A stretch of 6,442 nt of DNA from assembly GCA_035250485.1 (NCBI GenBank), contig DATFFB010000175.1, forward strand, positions 1 to 6,442, written 5' to 3'. The DNA is from JACCTH01 sp035250485 (GTDB taxonomy: Bacteria > Actinomycetota > Acidimicrobiia > Spongiisociales > ZC4RG35). Shown here piece after piece: positions 1 to 6,442 of the stretch. The notes beneath the pieces were generated by a model, which did not search any database, was not told the origin of the DNA, and saw nothing but the letters and a program-made list of their open reading frames with translations. Every line of letters starts with the position of its first letter. Position 1 is the first letter of the stretch. The translations under genes and the position numbers were made by a program.

Positions 1-724
1 GCGGGCGGACGGAACCCCACAACCTTTCCAAGAAACCATGAGCAGGTTCGGGACCGAGGAACGAGCTTTCGCCGAGGTTCCGGTGGTGCCCTTCTTCTTC
101 GACATCCTTCACCTCGACGGCGACGATCTAATAGATGTGCCATTACGGGAGCGGCTAGTGATCCTCGAAAGGATTGTTCCGGACGAAAGGCGGGTGCCCC
201 GCATCACCACCGCTGAGGTGGCTGAGGCCGAGTCCTTTGCCAGCGGGGCCCTGGCAGCCGGTCAGGAAGGAGTCATGATCAAGGACCTGGGTTCGAGGTA
301 CGAGGCCGGGCGCAGAGGAAAGACCTGGCGAAAGGTCAAACCGGTTCATACCTATGACCTGGTGGTGCTGGCCGCGGAGTGGGGCCATGGGCGTCGCTCG
401 GGCTACCTGTCGAACATTCACCTCGGAGCTCGTGATGACACCACCGGCGCGTTCGTCATGGTGGGCAAGACCTTCAAAGGGATGACCGACGAGCTCCTCG
501 CCTGGCAGACCGAATACTTTCCGACCTTGGCAACCGACCGCGACCAATGGGTGGTCCACCTCCGGCCCCAGCAGGTGGTGGAGGTGGCCATAGACGGAGT
601 CCAGGCATCGATCCGTTATCCCGGTGGGGTTGCCTTGCGGTTCGCCCGAGTGAAGCGATACCGATCGGACAAGACGCCCGAAGAAGCCGACACCATCCAG
701 AATCTTCGAGCTCTGCTCGGCTGA
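1..724 (+). CDS. ATP-dependent DNA ligase, LigB-like, 3' part (start lies left of the window)
   Basis: Seals nicks in double-stranded DNA through an enzyme-AMP intermediate (EC 6.5.1.1), in the cytoplasm. The frame is open to the left edge: the 12 codons before the first ATG (38) read RADGTPQPFQET, which continues the ligase fold, so that ATG is internal. In order one sees motif IIIa FFFDILHLDG (92-121), motif IV EGVMIK (266-283), motif V WRKVKP (326-343), then the OB-fold domain with VGKTFKGM and a motif-VI-like RFARVKRYRSDK (638-673). The adenylated lysine motif (KxDG) and the N-terminal domain must lie outside the window. The protein ends soon after the OB fold, with no polymerase or nuclease domain visible, so it resembles stand-alone LigB rather than LigD; a LigD-type module further upstream cannot be formally excluded. 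TGA stop at 722-724; the DUF2461 gene follows on the same strand after 47 bases. Confidence 0.93.
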   Translation, partial: RADGTPQPFQETMSRFGTEERAFAEVPVVPFFFDILHLDGDDLIDVPLRERLVILERIVPDERRVPRITTAEVAEAESFASGALAAGQEGVMIKDLGSRYEAGRRGKTWRKVKPVHTYDLVVLAAEWGHGRRSGYLSNIHLGARDDTTGAFVMVGKTFKGMTDELLAWQTEYFPTLATDRDQWVVHLRPQQVVEVAIDGVQASIRYPGGVALRFARVKRYRSDKTPEEADTIQNLRALLG

Positions 725-771
725 CCGACCAGGACCCTTCCCTTCAAAGTCTGTCGGATGTATAAGGAGAT
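725..771 (+). other. Short intergenic gap between ligase and DUF2461 gene
   Basis: These 47 bases separate the ligase stop from the next ATG on the same strand. No hairpin followed by a T tract is evident, so the two genes may be co-transcribed. The right end holds TATAAG (761-766) overlapping AAGGAG (764-769), directly before the ATG at 772. No convincing -35 box at a normal distance from TATAAG was seen. Confidence 0.6.
764..769 (+). promoter_or_regulatory. Shine-Dalgarno-like AAGGAG with very short spacing
   Basis: AAGGAG is a strong match to the anti-SD, but only two bases (AT) separate it from the ATG at 772, well below the usual 5-9. A TAA in the same frame at 763-765 prevents an upstream start, and the protein's conserved N-terminus begins right at this ATG, so the start is not in doubt. 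The site may be a weak ribosome binding site, or the overlapping TATAAG could be a -10-like element for a nearly leaderless mRNA (speculative). Confidence 0.5.
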
Positions 772-1455
772 ATGCCGACCTATTTCACCCCCGCCAGCTT
801 CAAGTTCCTGCGCGAGTTGGCCGCCAATAACGAGCGGGACTGGTTTGCGGCCAACAAGGAGCGGTACATCGACCTGGTGCAGGAGCCCGCCCTGGCCTTC
901 ATATCTGACTTCGCCCCCCGGCTCCGCAAGATTTCATCGCACTTCGAAGCCGACCCTCGCGTCCAGGGCGGATCGCTTCTGCGCCCGTATCGCGACATTC
1001 GATTCTCCAAGGACAAGACGCCCTACAAAACCAACGTCGGAATCCGCTTCTTTCACGAAGCGGGCTCCGACATCCACGCCCCCGGCTTCTACCTCCACCT
1101 CGAACCCGCCAATTCCTATGCCGGGGTCGGTCTCTGGCGGCCGGAAGCACCGGTCGCTCGCCAGATTCGGCAGGCGATAGTCGATGACCCGGCTGGTTGG
1201 AAAAGGGCTGCCCACGGCAAGGCGTTTCTGAGTCGGTACAGCCTCGATGGCGAGTCGCTCCAGAAAGCTCCCCAGGGTTTCGATCCCGCCCATCCGCTCG
1301 TCGAGGATCTGAAGCGAAAGGATTTCATCGCCGGCGCCCGCCTGCCCGACCGGATGGTGACCTCAGACACCTTTCTTACCGAGTACGCCGCATTGGCCAA
1401 GGCTTCGGTCCCCTACATGCGGTTTCTCACCGAAGCGATGAGCCTTGCTTTCTGA
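772..1455 (+). CDS. DUF2461 domain-containing protein (TIGR02453 family)
   Basis: A complete 227-residue protein, close to the usual length of this family, whose biochemical role is not established. The single DUF2461 domain covers nearly the whole chain. Seen in order: NNERDWFAANKERY (residues 19-32), the charged family core RPYRDIRFSKDKTPYKTN (71-88), PGFYLHLEP (104-112), GVGLWRPE (118-125) and the late LKRKDFIAG (180-188). There is no signal peptide, membrane segment or cysteine, so it is probably a soluble cytoplasmic protein. The ATG is the only possible start near the conserved N-terminus, because an in-frame TAA lies at 763-765. It follows the ligase by 47 bases on the same strand and may share its transcript, but that adjacency alone does not prove a role in DNA repair. 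It converges with the GH57 gene, with 8 bases between the stops. Confidence 0.93.
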   Translation: MPTYFTPASFKFLRELAANNERDWFAANKERYIDLVQEPALAFISDFAPRLRKISSHFEADPRVQGGSLLRPYRDIRFSKDKTPYKTNVGIRFFHEAGSDIHAPGFYLHLEPANSYAGVGLWRPEAPVARQIRQAIVDDPAGWKRAAHGKAFLSRYSLDGESLQKAPQGFDPAHPLVEDLKRKDFIAGARLPDRMVTSDTFLTEYAALAKASVPYMRFLTEAMSLAF

Positions 1456-1463
1456 CCGCTCGA
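1456..1463. other. 8-base convergent intergenic gap
   Basis: Only eight bases (CCGCTCGA) lie between the TGA of the DUF2461 gene (1453-1455) and the TAG of the GH57 gene on the other strand (complement of 1464-1466). There is no room for a terminator, so transcripts from either side must end inside, or run antisense into, the opposing gene. Confidence 0.9.
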
Positions 1464-4373
1464 CTATTGGGCCGTGATCAGGGGGATCAAACCGAAGTCG
1501 TTGGCCGAGAGACCGTCGAGGGAGGGGGCGCCGGGGTAATCGGAGAGCAGTTGCTCCTGTTCTCCCTCCGTGGACGTGGCGACGTCGATGATCCGAGTGT
1601 GGTTGGCGTCGGCCGGCGCACCGCCGAGCCGGAACTGCTGTGCCGACGCTTCGACGTCGCGCACCCGGCGAACGCCGGAAGAGGGGAAGCCTTCCTGGCT
1701 CAACACCACTGCCCCGTAGGCCCAGGTGACGGGGTCGCCCGGTCCGAACGTCGACAGGGGAATCCGCGCCACCACTCGCCCCTCGTCTCCGAAAACGGCC
1801 ACGTCGAATGAGGGTCTTGTCTCCTCGACGGTGCCTTCAGCGCCAGCCACATAAATAGCCGGCTCCCAGCCCTCGATCGTGATGCCGAACTCCCACCCGG
1901 TTCCCTCCGCAACGGAGGCATTGCGGCCGTCGATCAGGCGACGCTGGCCGTTGTCAGTGCCGGGGTCGGTATCGATATAAATATCGAAGGTTTGGACCGA
2001 GAGGTTGCGGGGCGAGCCCCAGGGGTTCTGAATGGGAGCGACCACGTCGAGGTCGATGACCAAAAGATCGCCTTCCGTCCCCACCGTGAACTGCTCCAGG
2101 TCGTAACTGCCGGCGGTGAACACCGCATCGGTGGGATAGGTGTAGGTCCCCGGCCCGTGGTCGTCGCCCAGAGGGTCGATCACCTCCAGAAATACCGCCA
2201 CATTGGAGATGTCGGGGACCTGCAGTGCCAGCGGACCAGAGGGATAGAGCGTCCCGGCGCCATCATCGTGTTTGAGAAAGAGCAGGTCGCCCGGTGCCAA
2301 AGCCCCGAAGGCGACGAGCGGAATCGCCGCCTCGACTTCGTCTTCGATCACCCGGCAATCGACAGGGGTGAACTCGGAGAGGACGGGTCCGACCCCGCAG
2401 GTGGGACCCAGAGAGATGACGGTGGTAGCCCCGAATCCCAGAGGAGCGCCTTCGGCCGTGACCGCCGATTTCTGTCCCCGCGGCGCCCCCAAGTAAACGG
2501 TCCCCGCGGGCCCGCGCAAATAGAGATAGCTCTTGTCGAAGTGAACGGAGAAAACCCCGTCGGTGGGGGCGGCCTCCCAATCGTCGAGGCTGCCATCGAT
2601 GGAGACTGTCCGCATCTCGGTGGGAGTGAGAGTGGCGACCGGTCGCTCCGGAATGATCGGCACTTGGAGGAAGGCCGGGCGGTCCAGCCCGAGTTCGTCG
2701 TAGACGGTGCCGAGGAGGTCGCGGTAGGCGGTATCGAAGTAGCCGTCGTCGCCCGACTCCTGGTCCGCCCCGTACCACCAGAACCAGTCCGAGCCCTCGG
2801 CGAAGAGCATCTGCCGATAAGCGGCGTCGTAGTTGGGGTTTTCTTCTTCGCTGGCGAGGTCTTCTCGCACTCGATAGAGGTAGTCCCAAGCGGTCGACTC
2901 TTCTTCCTCGCCGATCCAGGTGGCGAAGTTGGGTTGGAACCAGGCGCCGGGCCAGATCTCGGGCGCAGGCTCGACCGCGGGGAAACGGGCCAGGTAATCG
3001 GTGGGGGTGATAGTCGAGATCCAATCCGCCCCGTTCAGTCGCTTGTACAAAGCTCGCAGAAAATCGATGCCATCGTTGGGGTAGGACTCCCAGGCGTTCT
3101 CGCCGTCGAGGATGACCGATACCACGTATGGTCGCCCCGCCTCGAAGGCGGCTTCGACATCCAGGGAATCGCGAATCGCCTGCAGACGTCCCATGAAATC
3201 GTCGGCCGCAGCGTTGGCCTCGGTACCCGAGTACTCGAAGCCGATCAGGTCGGAGAGAAGCCCGTCCCGAAAGAACATCGGTACCGGGTCGTTGCGATTG
3301 AGTTGGGCCGCATAGGGGCGGTAGAGCTGATCGGCCTGCTCGACGAGGTCGTTCTCATTGCGCGTGAATGATCCAATACCCAACGTCTTAGCCAGGACTT
3401 CTTCCCCCGTTGCCACCCACTGCACCCCGTTCTTGGAGAAGAGTGACATCACCAGCTGTGCGACCGATCCCTCACCGGGCCACATCCCGACGGGACGACG
3501 ACCAAGGAGACGCTCGGCTTCGTCGAGCCCGCGGATGACATGCTGATCGGCATCGGGAATCTCCATGAAGCGATTGGCCGGCATCAGGGCGGCCGGGTCG
3601 CCGACCGTGGCAAGAGCGACGTCGGAAATCAACGGCAGGATGGGATGGGCCAACGGGGTGGTGATTACCTCGATCCGCCCCTCCTCCCACAGTCGCGTGT
3701 GGAGCGGAATTACCTCGCCGAGGATCCGACGATGCTCGGCTAGTACCACGGCCTTGTCTTCTTCGCTGAAGTCACGACCCTTTTCGACCAGACCCAGCAA
3801 GGGGTCGATGGCGAGAAAGCTGGGGTCGGTCCAGGCGAGATTGAAAAGCACCTGCAAGTCGCGCAACTCCTCACTCGTCCACGGGTCTCCCGAATCGCGT
3901 CGCTCGGCTAACTCGGCAAAGCGGGGGAACCGCTGGATGATCTGGGGATTGACGTCGAAGAAGCGGGCGGTGATGAAAGCAACCTGCTCGTCCGTGAGTT
4001 CCCCAGCCGGAACTTCGGTCATGGTCCAGTAGACATCCTTGGTTCCGCTAGCAAGCTCCTCTACTTGCAGCAGGAGGATCGGAGTGAGGTTGAAGGTCAC
4101 CTTGAGGTTTCCGTACTGGGACACGAGATCGGCCATGTCGTAGTAGTCCTTGGTGGCGTGGACTCTCACCCAGGGTCGGGAGACAGTGCCGTCTTCCAAC
4201 AGGGGGTAACGAGGCTGATGCTGGTGCCAGATCAGGTTGAGATAGAAGCGAGGATCGGATCGGGCCGGCGCTGGTGTACTGGGGTCCGAAATCACAGACG
4301 TGGTGTTGACCGTGAGCTGGTTGCACGCCATCACCAAGCCGGCGCCGAGCAATAAGAGAAAAGCTCGCTTCAT
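1464..4373 (-). CDS. GH57 amylopullulanase-like lipoprotein with C-terminal glucodextranase-type domain
   Basis: Predicted surface alpha-glucan hydrolase of 969 residues, likely cutting alpha-1,4 and perhaps alpha-1,6 bonds of starch, glycogen or pullulan. Residues 1-17 are a lipoprotein signal (MKR, hydrophobic run, lipobox VMAC with Cys17), followed by a Ser/Thr/Pro-rich linker to about 40. The GH57 catalytic domain (about 42-565) shows HQHQP (50-54), a LAHPILPLI region (241-249), GMWPGEGS with predicted nucleophile Glu301, LDGENAWE with predicted acid/base Asp423, then NFATWIGEEE (482-491) and AEGSDWFWWYGAD (525-537), typical of the amylopullulanase-like branch. A beta-rich module opens with IDGSLDDW (592-599), and a region resembling Glucodextran_C (PF09985) spans about 726-947. 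Apart from Cys17 the only cysteines are 659 and 673. The ATG overlaps the GH13 stop as ATGA, with only a weak SD, suggesting translational coupling. Exact specificity cannot be read from sequence. Confidence 0.93.
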   Translation of the reverse strand: MKRAFLLLLGAGLVMACNQLTVNTTSVISDPSTPAPARSDPRFYLNLIWHQHQPRYPLLEDGTVSRPWVRVHATKDYYDMADLVSQYGNLKVTFNLTPILLLQVEELASGTKDVYWTMTEVPAGELTDEQVAFITARFFDVNPQIIQRFPRFAELAERRDSGDPWTSEELRDLQVLFNLAWTDPSFLAIDPLLGLVEKGRDFSEEDKAVVLAEHRRILGEVIPLHTRLWEEGRIEVITTPLAHPILPLISDVALATVGDPAALMPANRFMEIPDADQHVIRGLDEAERLLGRRPVGMWPGEGSVAQLVMSLFSKNGVQWVATGEEVLAKTLGIGSFTRNENDLVEQADQLYRPYAAQLNRNDPVPMFFRDGLLSDLIGFEYSGTEANAAADDFMGRLQAIRDSLDVEAAFEAGRPYVVSVILDGENAWESYPNDGIDFLRALYKRLNGADWISTITPTDYLARFPAVEPAPEIWPGAWFQPNFATWIGEEEESTAWDYLYRVREDLASEEENPNYDAAYRQMLFAEGSDWFWWYGADQESGDDGYFDTAYRDLLGTVYDELGLDRPAFLQVPIIPERPVATLTPTEMRTVSIDGSLDDWEAAPTDGVFSVHFDKSYLYLRGPAGTVYLGAPRGQKSAVTAEGAPLGFGATTVISLGPTCGVGPVLSEFTPVDCRVIEDEVEAAIPLVAFGALAPGDLLFLKHDDGAGTLYPSGPLALQVPDISNVAVFLEVIDPLGDDHGPGTYTYPTDAVFTAGSYDLEQFTVGTEGDLLVIDLDVVAPIQNPWGSPRNLSVQTFDIYIDTDPGTDNGQRRLIDGRNASVAEGTGWEFGITIEGWEPAIYVAGAEGTVEETRPSFDVAVFGDEGRVVARIPLSTFGPGDPVTWAYGAVVLSQEGFPSSGVRRVRDVEASAQQFRLGGAPADANHTRIIDVATSTEGEQEQLLSDYPGAPSLDGLSANDFGLIPLITAQ
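1533..2198 (-). other. Glucodextranase C-terminal-like domain (PF09985-like) of the GH57 protein
   Basis: Residues about 726-947 of the GH57 lipoprotein. Recognised by the run VFLEVIDPLGDDHGPGTYTYP, a later FDIYIDTDPG, a GWEFG-type segment, an IPLSTFGPGD segment and a late RIIDVAT strand, all typical of the beta-sandwich found at the end of glucodextranase and of some GH57 amylopullulanases. In those families it is associated with carbohydrate or cell-surface binding; here that role is inferred. Boundaries are approximate. Confidence 0.75.
2214..2612 (-). other. Beta-rich accessory module after the GH57 catalytic domain (DOMON/CBM9-like, tentative)
   Basis: Residues about 588-720 of the GH57 lipoprotein. 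It opens with VSIDGSLDDW, the common start of DOMON/CBM9-type sugar-binding sandwiches, followed by alternating strands such as FSVHFDKSYLYLR. It holds Cys659 and Cys673, a possible disulfide outside the cell. The family assignment is by motif impression only, and the module might simply be the first part of one larger C-terminal unit. Confidence 0.45.
4323..4373 (-). other. Lipoprotein signal peptide and lipobox of the GH57 protein
   Basis: Codons 1-17 encode MKR, a Leu/Ala/Gly-rich hydrophobic core and the lipobox V14-M15-A16-C17. Signal peptidase II would cut before Cys17, which would then be lipidated. In a monoderm actinobacterium this anchors the enzyme on the outer face of the cytoplasmic membrane. 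Confidence 0.88.
4370..4373 (-). promoter_or_regulatory. ATGA stop/start overlap, GH13 to GH57
   Basis: The ATG of the GH57 gene (4373-4371) overlaps the TGA of the GH13 gene (4372-4370). Upstream only a weak purine stretch (GAGATGAGCAA) is present, so initiation probably depends on ribosomes that have just finished the GH13 frame. Confidence 0.85.
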
Positions 4374-6208
4374 TTGCTCATCTCGACGATCGCTCCCGAA
4401 CGGGCGGCCACGGTCAGGGTATCGCCGCTCAGCTTGCCATCACCCCAAAGAACCCCGGCACCACCGGCTAAGGGGTAACGAGCCCGACCGCCACGATTAA
4501 TTACCACTGCCAACGATTTCCGCCCCCGATGACGGGAGAAGGCAAGGAGGTCGCCGCTAGATACAAGTGGCCGCCACTCCCCCTCGATCAATGCCGGATG
4601 TCGCCGCCGGAGGTCGGTCAGGGAAGAAATCGACTGGGCGACCGGATGCCCCATTGGGTCGCGATTCCAGTCGAAGGTGCGTCGGCAACGGGGGTCGTCC
4701 TTCCCCGTCAACCCGATCTCATCGCCGTAATAAATCCCAGGGGCCCCCGGGAACGTGAGTTGCAGCAGAGTTGCGAGCTGGAGTCGCCACACGTCTTCAC
4801 CGGCAGCAGTGAGGAAGCGAGCCGTGTCATGACTTCCCAACAAGTTCTGGTTGGCCAGCGTCACCGGCCAGGGGTACATCGCCCAGAGATGAGCGAGGTC
4901 GTCCGCGGTCTGGCTGGCATCGGCTTCCTCGCGAGCCAGGAACCGCAAACAGATGTCGCGAAAGGTGTAGTTCATGGTGGCGTCGAAACGATCGCCTTGG
5001 AGCCAATCACTGGCGTCGCCAAAGATCTCCGCTAGGAGGTAGGTCTCGGGGTTGACCTTGCGCACCGACTGGCGAAAGTCGTTCCAAAAATCTGGATCGA
5101 CGTATCGGGCGACATCGAGTCGCCAGCCGTCGATGCCGGGGTCGGTCACCCAACGAGCGCCAATGGCGAGCATGTAGGCACGGGCGTCGGGATCGGCGAG
5201 GTTGACGCGGGGCATGGTCGGAACCCCGTACCACGATTCGTAGGTGGGCTCGACTGCTGGGCCCTCGTCGTCGACATAATCGAGTTCCAGTCCTGCTTGT
5301 GCTGTCCAGACCGGCAACCATTCGGCCTGCCAGCCACGCAGTGGACCGCGGACCTTGATCCGCACCGGCCATTCCTTGACGACGAACCAGTTCCGATAGC
5401 GCGACGACTCCCCGTGTTGCACCAAGTCCTGAAAGGCAAAGAACCGGGGATGGCAATGGTTGAAAGAGGCGTCAAGGACAATCCTCATCCCGCGCTCGTG
5501 CGCCGATTCCACGAGCGCGGCGAGGGCTTCGTTGCCTCCCAGCACCGGATCGACCTGCTCGTAGTCGACGGCGTCGTAGCGATGATTGGACGGTGAGAGG
5601 AATATCGGGTTGAGATAAACCACGTCGGCCCCAAGCGCCTGCAAGTAGTCGAGGTGATCGGTGACCCCGATCAGGTCACCACCATGGAAGCCACGACTGC
5701 CGGGTTCCGAGTCCCATTCTTCGGTGTCGATCGGGTCGTTGGAGGGATCTCCGTTGGCGAAGCGGTCGGGAAAGATCTGATAGATCACCGCCCCCCGGCT
5801 CCATTGCGGGACCGACAGCGGAGCGAGGTCGGGCAGAGCGAAGCGGTCGAGGCGCTCGACGGCGTTGGTGATCCCCCCGGGAACGAAGTAGACGGCTCGT
5901 CCCGCTTCGGTACGGAAGGCGAAGCTCCACTCGTCACCTGCCTCCAGGCGCCAAACGAGCTCCCAGAAAGCAAAGCGCCCAGTCATCGCCACCAGCTCCA
6001 TGGCAACACCCCGGACCGCCCCTCCCCGCCGAAGGACGAGCGTGGCTTCGGTCAGGTCCGGCTGAGTGTGGCAACGGACCCGATAGCTGCCGTTGGGCTC
6101 ACGATCGAGAAATGCCCGATTCGTCGGATCAAACCTGACGTCACGGGGAGTTACGTCGCCGGGAAGACCGAAGATCCCGAGGTCGTCGCGATAGCGACGG
6201 GTTCTCAA
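4370..6208 (-). CDS. Cytosolic GH13 alpha-amylase family enzyme (neopullulanase/cyclomaltodextrinase-like)
   Basis: Predicted to hydrolyse imported maltooligosaccharides or cyclodextrin-like glucans in the cytoplasm; 612 residues when started at the TTG at 6208, and no signal peptide. Residues about 20-130 form an N-terminal beta domain (CBM34- or CBM48-like, not resolved). The barrel starts at AVIYQIFPDRFANGDPSNDP (140-159). The GH13 regions are all present: DASFNH (246-251), GWRLDVAR with nucleophile Asp365, LLAEIF with acid Glu394, and LLGSHDTAR with His460 and Asp461. MPRVN (332-336) matches the MPKLN region V of the neopullulanase subfamilies. A C-terminal beta domain ends at the TGA. 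The frame is open further upstream to an ATG at 6319, but those codons overlap malG, are Arg/His-rich and look like a shadow; the TTG lies within a TTGA overlap with the malG stop. Context suggests maltodextrin use; exact product specificity is unknown. Confidence 0.93.
   Translation of the reverse strand: MRTRRYRDDLGIFGLPGDVTPRDVRFDPTNRAFLDREPNGSYRVRCHTQPDLTEATLVLRRGGAVRGVAMELVAMTGRFAFWELVWRLEAGDEWSFAFRTEAGRAVYFVPGGITNAVERLDRFALPDLAPLSVPQWSRGAVIYQIFPDRFANGDPSNDPIDTEEWDSEPGSRGFHGGDLIGVTDHLDYLQALGADVVYLNPIFLSPSNHRYDAVDYEQVDPVLGGNEALAALVESAHERGMRIVLDASFNHCHPRFFAFQDLVQHGESSRYRNWFVVKEWPVRIKVRGPLRGWQAEWLPVWTAQAGLELDYVDDEGPAVEPTYESWYGVPTMPRVNLADPDARAYMLAIGARWVTDPGIDGWRLDVARYVDPDFWNDFRQSVRKVNPETYLLAEIFGDASDWLQGDRFDATMNYTFRDICLRFLAREEADASQTADDLAHLWAMYPWPVTLANQNLLGSHDTARFLTAAGEDVWRLQLATLLQLTFPGAPGIYYGDEIGLTGKDDPRCRRTFDWNRDPMGHPVAQSISSLTDLRRRHPALIEGEWRPLVSSGDLLAFSRHRGRKSLAVVINRGGRARYPLAGGAGVLWGDGKLSGDTLTVAARSGAIVEMSK
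6205..6208 (-). promoter_or_regulatory. TTGA stop/start overlap, malG to GH13
   Basis: The proposed TTG start (6208-6206) overlaps the malG TGA (6207-6205), giving a 4-base overlap of the same form as the ATGA at the next junction. This supports the TTG as the real start and points to translational coupling. Confidence 0.7.
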
Positions 6209-6442
6209 CCCTTGACGGCTCCTGTGGTCAAGCCGCCGATGATGTGCTTCTGCGCGATCAAAAAGGTCGCCACGATGGGCGCCGCGCCGATGAGCGCGGC
6301 GGCGGCGAGGTTGCCCCACTTGGCCGAGTAGTCGGACGCGACGAATAGCTGCAGCCCCACCGGCATCGTGTAGTTCGAGGTGGAGGTGATGAGGGTGCTC
6401 GCCAGGATGTACTCGGCAAAGAGGTTGGTGAAGGTGATGATG
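6205..6442 (-). CDS. malG: MalG-type maltose/maltooligosaccharide ABC transporter permease, C-terminal fragment
   Basis: Inner-membrane permease of a binding-protein-dependent sugar importer (with partners of the MalE, MalF and MalK type). The frame runs from the right edge (first full codon at 6441) to a TGA at 6207-6205, giving the last 78 residues. Seen in order: FTNLFAEYILASTLI (a membrane segment), SNYTMPVGLQLFV, then a last membrane helix about NLAAAALIGAAPIVATFLIA, and the tail QKHIIGGLTTGAVKG. The YTxxVGxQ pattern and the GGLTxGxVKG terminus are characteristic of MalG proteins, including that of E. coli. The start and the cytoplasmic EAA loop that contacts the ATPase are outside the window. 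It is the first visible gene of the - strand operon and overlaps the GH13 start by 4 bases. Sugar specificity is inferred from the amylase neighbours. Confidence 0.9.
   Translation of the reverse strand, partial: IITFTNLFAEYILASTLITSTSNYTMPVGLQLFVASDYSAKWGNLAAAALIGAAPIVATFLIAQKHIIGGLTTGAVKG
6219..6223 (-). promoter_or_regulatory. Ribosome binding site AGGAG for the GH13 gene
   Basis: AGGAG on the - strand (6223 to 6219) lies ten bases before the TTG at 6208, inside the last codons of malG. A second purine run, AAGGG (6213-6209), directly abuts the TTG and is too close to act as an SD. The AGGAG position favours the TTG over the ATG at 6319. Confidence 0.55.

Noticed and set aside
761..774. 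TATAAGGAGATATG resembles the leader of common expression vectors.
   Set aside because: The match is short, spacing to the ATG differs, and flanking sequence is ordinary genomic coding DNA.
758..1180. Alternative start ATG at 758 opening a 140-codon frame.
   Set aside because: It reads a different frame across the DUF2461 gene and yields a Ser/Thr/Pro-rich peptide with no family match.
1475..1489. Inverted repeat TGATC-AGGGG-GATCA just past the convergent stops, considered as a terminator.
   Set aside because: The stem is only 5 bp, there is no T tract on either strand, and it lies inside the GH57 coding end.
2263..3024. Arg/Pro-rich 253-codon frame on the - strand inside the GH57 gene in another frame.
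   Set aside because: Its composition is that of an out-of-frame reading of GC-rich codons, and it has no domain.
1992..3371. Long open frame of 459 codons on the + strand, antisense to the GH57 gene.
   Set aside because: It lies wholly inside a gene with clear GH57 motifs; its peptide is Gly/Arg/Val-rich with no recognisable domain, and long antisense frames are common in GC-rich coding DNA.
5654..6331. Open frame of 225 codons on the + strand, antisense to the GH13 gene and malG.
   Set aside because: No family resemblance and it crosses two well-supported genes; treated as a shadow.

Overview
The window looks like a piece of a GC-rich bacterial chromosome, most likely from an actinobacterial lineage. 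The reasons are the high-GC codon use, an ATP-dependent DNA ligase resembling the actinobacterial LigB type, and a maltose-type ABC transporter followed by amylase genes. This placement is inferred from gene content and base composition only; another GC-rich phylum such as Chloroflexota is not excluded. Almost every base is coding and no stretch longer than about 50 bases lacks a gene. No RNA gene, mobile element, CRISPR array, integrase or attachment site was seen.

Left part, + strand: the C-terminal two thirds or so of an ATP-dependent DNA ligase (start outside the window), then after 47 bases a complete DUF2461-family gene of unknown function. The DUF2461 start is fixed by an in-frame stop just upstream, and its Shine-Dalgarno-like motif lies unusually close to the ATG.

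Right part, - strand, read from the right edge leftwards: the last 78 codons of a MalG-type sugar ABC permease, a cytosolic GH13 alpha-amylase-family enzyme of the neopullulanase/cyclomaltodextrinase kind, and a large GH57 amylopullulanase-like lipoprotein. The three genes are joined by two successive 4-base stop/start overlaps (TTGA, then ATGA), so they almost certainly form one translationally coupled operon. The GH13 gene is best started at a TTG inside the TTGA overlap.

Together the right-hand genes suggest an alpha-glucan pathway. The GH57 lipoprotein, anchored outside the membrane, would cut starch, glycogen or pullulan; the MalEFG-type importer would take up the maltooligosaccharides; the cytosolic GH13 would cut them further. 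The operon's promoter and any operator lie beyond the right edge. The two gene groups converge with only 8 bases between stop codons. I see no clearly undescribed system; the most notable item is the coupled transporter/cytosolic GH13/surface GH57 cassette.
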